Assembly: GCA_963204785.1 (NCBI GenBank)
Contig: CAUJHG010000021.1
Span: 35,215-99,214 of the forward strand
Length of the DNA stretch: 64,000 nucleotides
DNA from: Pseudomonadota bacterium
Lineage (GTDB): Bacteria > Pseudomonadota > Gammaproteobacteria > Burkholderiales > Burkholderiaceae_E
Reading direction: 5' to 3'
Below are positions 61,751 to 64,000 of this stretch, one piece after another (position 1 is the first letter of the stretch; each line of letters starts with the position of its first letter). A model generated the notes under the pieces. That model was not told the origin of the DNA. It searched no databases and was given only the letters and a program-made list of their open reading frames with translations. A program made the position numbers and the translations under genes.

Positions 61751-64000
61751 TCAGCTCTCCTGCCTCACGCAGTCCACGAAGTACTCGAGCCCCCGCGGCC
61801 CCTTCTCCACCACCAGCCCGTGCACGTCGGTGTGGAAGCCGGGGAAGCGCTCGTTGAACGAGCGGGCGAACTTCAGGTACTCGACGATCGAGCGGTTGAA
61901 GCGCTCGCCCGGAATCAGCAGCGGAATCCCCGGCGGATAGGGGGTGACCAGCATCGTGGTCACGCGCCCCTCGAGCTCGTCGATCGGCACCCGGTCCACC
62001 TTGCGGTGCGCAAGGCACTCGTAGGCATCCGAGGGCTTCATCACCGGCACCATGTCCGACAGGTACATCTCGGTGGTGACGCGCGCCACGTCGTAACGAC
62101 GGTATTCCTCGTGGATCTGCTGGGCCAGGTCACGCAGCCCCACCCGCTCGTAGCTCGGGTTGGCCGCGACGAACTCGGGCATCACCCGCCACAGCGGCTC
62201 GTTGGCGTCGTAGTCCATCTTGAACTGCTGCAGTTCGGTGACCAGGGTGTTCCACCGGCCCTTGGTGATGCCGATGGTGAACATCACGAAGAACGAATAC
62301 AGCCCGGTCTTCTCGACCACCACCCCGTGCTCGGCGAGGTACTTGGTGACGATCGCGGCAGGGATCCCCCACTGCGCGAACTCCCCGCGGATGTCCAGGC
62401 CCGGGGTGACGATCGTGGCCTTGATCGGGTCGAGCATGTTGAAGCCGTCGACCAGCTGGTCGAAGCCGTGCCAGCCGTCGCCCGCGCGCAGGAACCAGCC
62501 CTCGCGTCCGCCGATGCCGGTGGCGGCCAGCTCGTCCGGGCCCCAGACCTGGAACCACCAGTCGTCGCCGAACTCCGCGTCCACCTTTCGCATCGCGCGA
62601 CGGAACTGCAGGGACTCGAAGATCGACTCCTCCACCAGCGCCGTGCCGCCGGGCGGCTCCATCATCGCCGCCGCCACGTCGCAGGACGCGATGATCGCGT
62701 ACTGCGGGCTGGTGGACATGTGCATCAGGAAGGCCTCGTTGAACCGGTACCGGTCCAGCGTGCGGGTCTCGGACTCCTGCACCAGGATCTGCGAGGCCTG
62801 CGAGAGCCCGGCCAGCAGCTTGTGCGTGCTCTGCGTGGCGAAGACCATCGCTTCCTTGCAGCGCGGCCGGTCCGGCGCGATCGCGTGGAACTCGTGATAG
62901 AAAGGATGGAAGACCGCGTGCGGCAGCCAGGCCTCGTCGAAGTGCAGCGTGTCGACGAAATCGCCCAGCGTCTGCTTGATGCGCTCGACGTTGTAGATCA
63001 CGCCGTCGTAGGTGGACTGCGTGATCGTGAGCACGCGCGGCTTGGCGCCCTTGTCCCTGACCAGCGGGTTGGCGTCGATCTTGCGCTGGATGCTCTCCGG
63101 GCTGAACTCGTCGAGCGGGATCGGCCCGATGATCCCCAGGTGGTTGCGCGTGGGCTGCAGGAAGATCGGCACCGTGCCGGTCATCATGATCGCGTGCAGG
63201 ATCGACTTGTGGCAGTTGCGGTCGACCAGCACCACGTCGTCGCTGCCCACGTTGCTGTGCCAGACGATCTTGTTCGACGTCGACGTGCCGTTGGTGACGA
63301 AGAACAGGTGGTCGGTGCCGAAGATGCGCGCCGCGTTGCGCTCCGAGGCCGCCACCGGTCCGGTGTGGTCGAGCAGCTGGCCCAGTTCGTCGACCGCGTT
63401 GCACACGTCCGCGCGCAGCATGTTCTCGCCGAAGAACTGGTGGAACATCTGCCCCACCGGGCTCTTCAGGAAGGCCACTCCCCCCGAGTGGCCAGGGCAG
63501 TGCCAGGAGTAGGAGCCGTCGTTCGCGTAGTTGACCAGCGCCTTGAAGAAGGGCGGCGCGAGCGAGTTCAGGTAGTTGTTGGCTTCCCGGACGATGTAGC
63601 GGGCCACGAACTCCGGCGTGTCCTCGAACATGTGGATGAAGCCGTGCAGCTCCTTCAGGATGTCGTTCGGGATGTGCTGCGAGGTGCGCGTCTCGCCGAA
63701 GAGGAAGATCGGGATGTGGGCGTTGCGCCGGCGCGTCTCGCGGATGAACTTCTCCAGCTCGCGGATCGCCGCGCTCTCCTGACCCTCCTCGCCGATCTCC
63801 TCGTCGTCGATCGACACGATGAAGGCCGACGCACGCGCCGCCTGGTTGGCGACCATGGTCACGTCGACGTAGGTGAACCCCCCCACCACGTCGATGCCCT
63901 GCTCCTCGATCGCCTTGGCGAGCGCCCGGATCCCCAGGCCGCTGGAGGACTCGGACTTCCAGTCTTCGTCGATGATGATGACGGGGAAACGGAATTTCAT
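61751..64000 (-). CDS. Orn/Lys/Arg decarboxylase (fold type I), start at the window edge
   Basis: This 749-residue PLP enzyme decarboxylates a basic amino acid, giving cadaverine, agmatine or putrescine. The N-terminal response-regulator-like wing domain (1-130) is followed by the PLP core with NGTSTSNKIVW, FDEAWLPHAVFHPFY and the PLP Lys in ATQSTHKLLAGLSQAS, and a C-terminal domain with TPYPPGIPLLIPGE. It resembles the E. coli inducible and constitutive basic amino acid decarboxylases; the exact substrate cannot be chosen. The ATG is the last codon of the window, so its ribosome-binding site, promoter and any longer start are unseen. Confidence 0.9.
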   Translation of the reverse strand: MKFRFPVIIIDEDWKSESSSGLGIRALAKAIEEQGIDVVGGFTYVDVTMVANQAARASAFIVSIDDEEIGEEGQESAAIRELEKFIRETRRRNAHIPIFLFGETRTSQHIPNDILKELHGFIHMFEDTPEFVARYIVREANNYLNSLAPPFFKALVNYANDGSYSWHCPGHSGGVAFLKSPVGQMFHQFFGENMLRADVCNAVDELGQLLDHTGPVAASERNAARIFGTDHLFFVTNGTSTSNKIVWHSNVGSDDVVLVDRNCHKSILHAIMMTGTVPIFLQPTRNHLGIIGPIPLDEFSPESIQRKIDANPLVRDKGAKPRVLTITQSTYDGVIYNVERIKQTLGDFVDTLHFDEAWLPHAVFHPFYHEFHAIAPDRPRCKEAMVFATQSTHKLLAGLSQASQILVQESETRTLDRYRFNEAFLMHMSTSPQYAIIASCDVAAAMMEPPGGTALVEESIFESLQFRRAMRKVDAEFGDDWWFQVWGPDELAATGIGGREGWFLRAGDGWHGFDQLVDGFNMLDPIKATIVTPGLDIRGEFAQWGIPAAIVTKYLAEHGVVVEKTGLYSFFVMFTIGITKGRWNTLVTELQQFKMDYDANEPLWRVMPEFVAANPSYERVGLRDLAQQIHEEYRRYDVARVTTEMYLSDMVPVMKPSDAYECLAHRKVDRVPIDELEGRVTTMLVTPYPPGIPLLIPGERFNRSIVEYLKFARSFNERFPGFHTDVHGLVVEKGPRGLEYFVDCVRQES

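Overview
The window is about 64 kb of very GC-rich, gene-dense chromosome from a betaproteobacterium, most likely of the order Burkholderiales. Reasons: the nuoA-N operon preceded by tpiA-secG-tRNA-Leu, the ilvB-ilvH-ilvC-pssA run, the sigma factor-DUF3619-DUF3106-RDD cassette, a DUF2863 protein, and gloB beside a methyltransferase/rnhA/dnaQ neighbourhood are all arrangements I know from that order. No insertion sequence, phage gene, integrase or CRISPR array was seen, and I cannot name a genus.

Region 1 (1-19.8 kb) is the unusual part, an accessory respiratory and stress region. It holds two modules. Module A (4065-9929, minus strand) has a cytochrome b fused to two [4Fe-4S] ferredoxin motifs and an MvhD/FlpD-like domain, an unknown membrane-anchored protein, a divergent heme-copper oxidase (HCO) subunit I, a CtaA/COX15-like protein and NnrS. 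Module B (10078-17454) has a three-subunit HCO (small membrane subunit, CuA subunit II, subunit I), ctaB and a SCO1/SenC protein on the minus strand. Divergent from these lie ctaA and a second cytochrome b fused to a [2Fe-2S] ferredoxin and a flavin/NAD(P)H reductase. Both HCO subunits I lack the tyrosine of canonical oxygen reductases at the helix-6 position, and each module has an FNR/ANR-type palindrome (TTGA-N6-TCAA) in its upstream gap. An NnrS-like membrane protein, two universal stress proteins, an anion transporter, an atypical SDR and a membrane-anchored cytochrome c surround them. I infer a low-oxygen and/or nitric-oxide regulon in which the oxidases are fed or balanced by hybrid cytochrome b electron-transfer proteins.

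Region 2 (19.9-38.3 kb) is mixed: glgB; an orphan soxYZ pair behind a DUF2863 gene; rnhA and dnaQ separated by an RND efflux pair; cfa; a methyltransferase; gloB; the lytic transglycosylase mltD with a good sigma-70 promoter; a rluE-type pseudouridine synthase; a DUF1330 protein; tRNA-Ser(UGA); an acyl-CoA ligase; and a Nudix hydrolase.

Region 3 (38.3-54.5 kb) is the complete 13-gene nuoA-N operon for respiratory complex I, preceded by tRNA-Leu(GAG), secG and tpiA.

Region 4 (54.5-64 kb) holds pssA; the branched-chain amino-acid operon ilvB-ilvH-ilvC with a long structured leader and a clear promoter; the divergent sigma factor cassette; and an Orn/Lys/Arg decarboxylase whose start codon is the last codon of the window. 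The only gene-free stretch above 300 bases is the ilvB/sigma-factor intergenic region (58861-59191), which carries the ilv promoter and leader hairpins.
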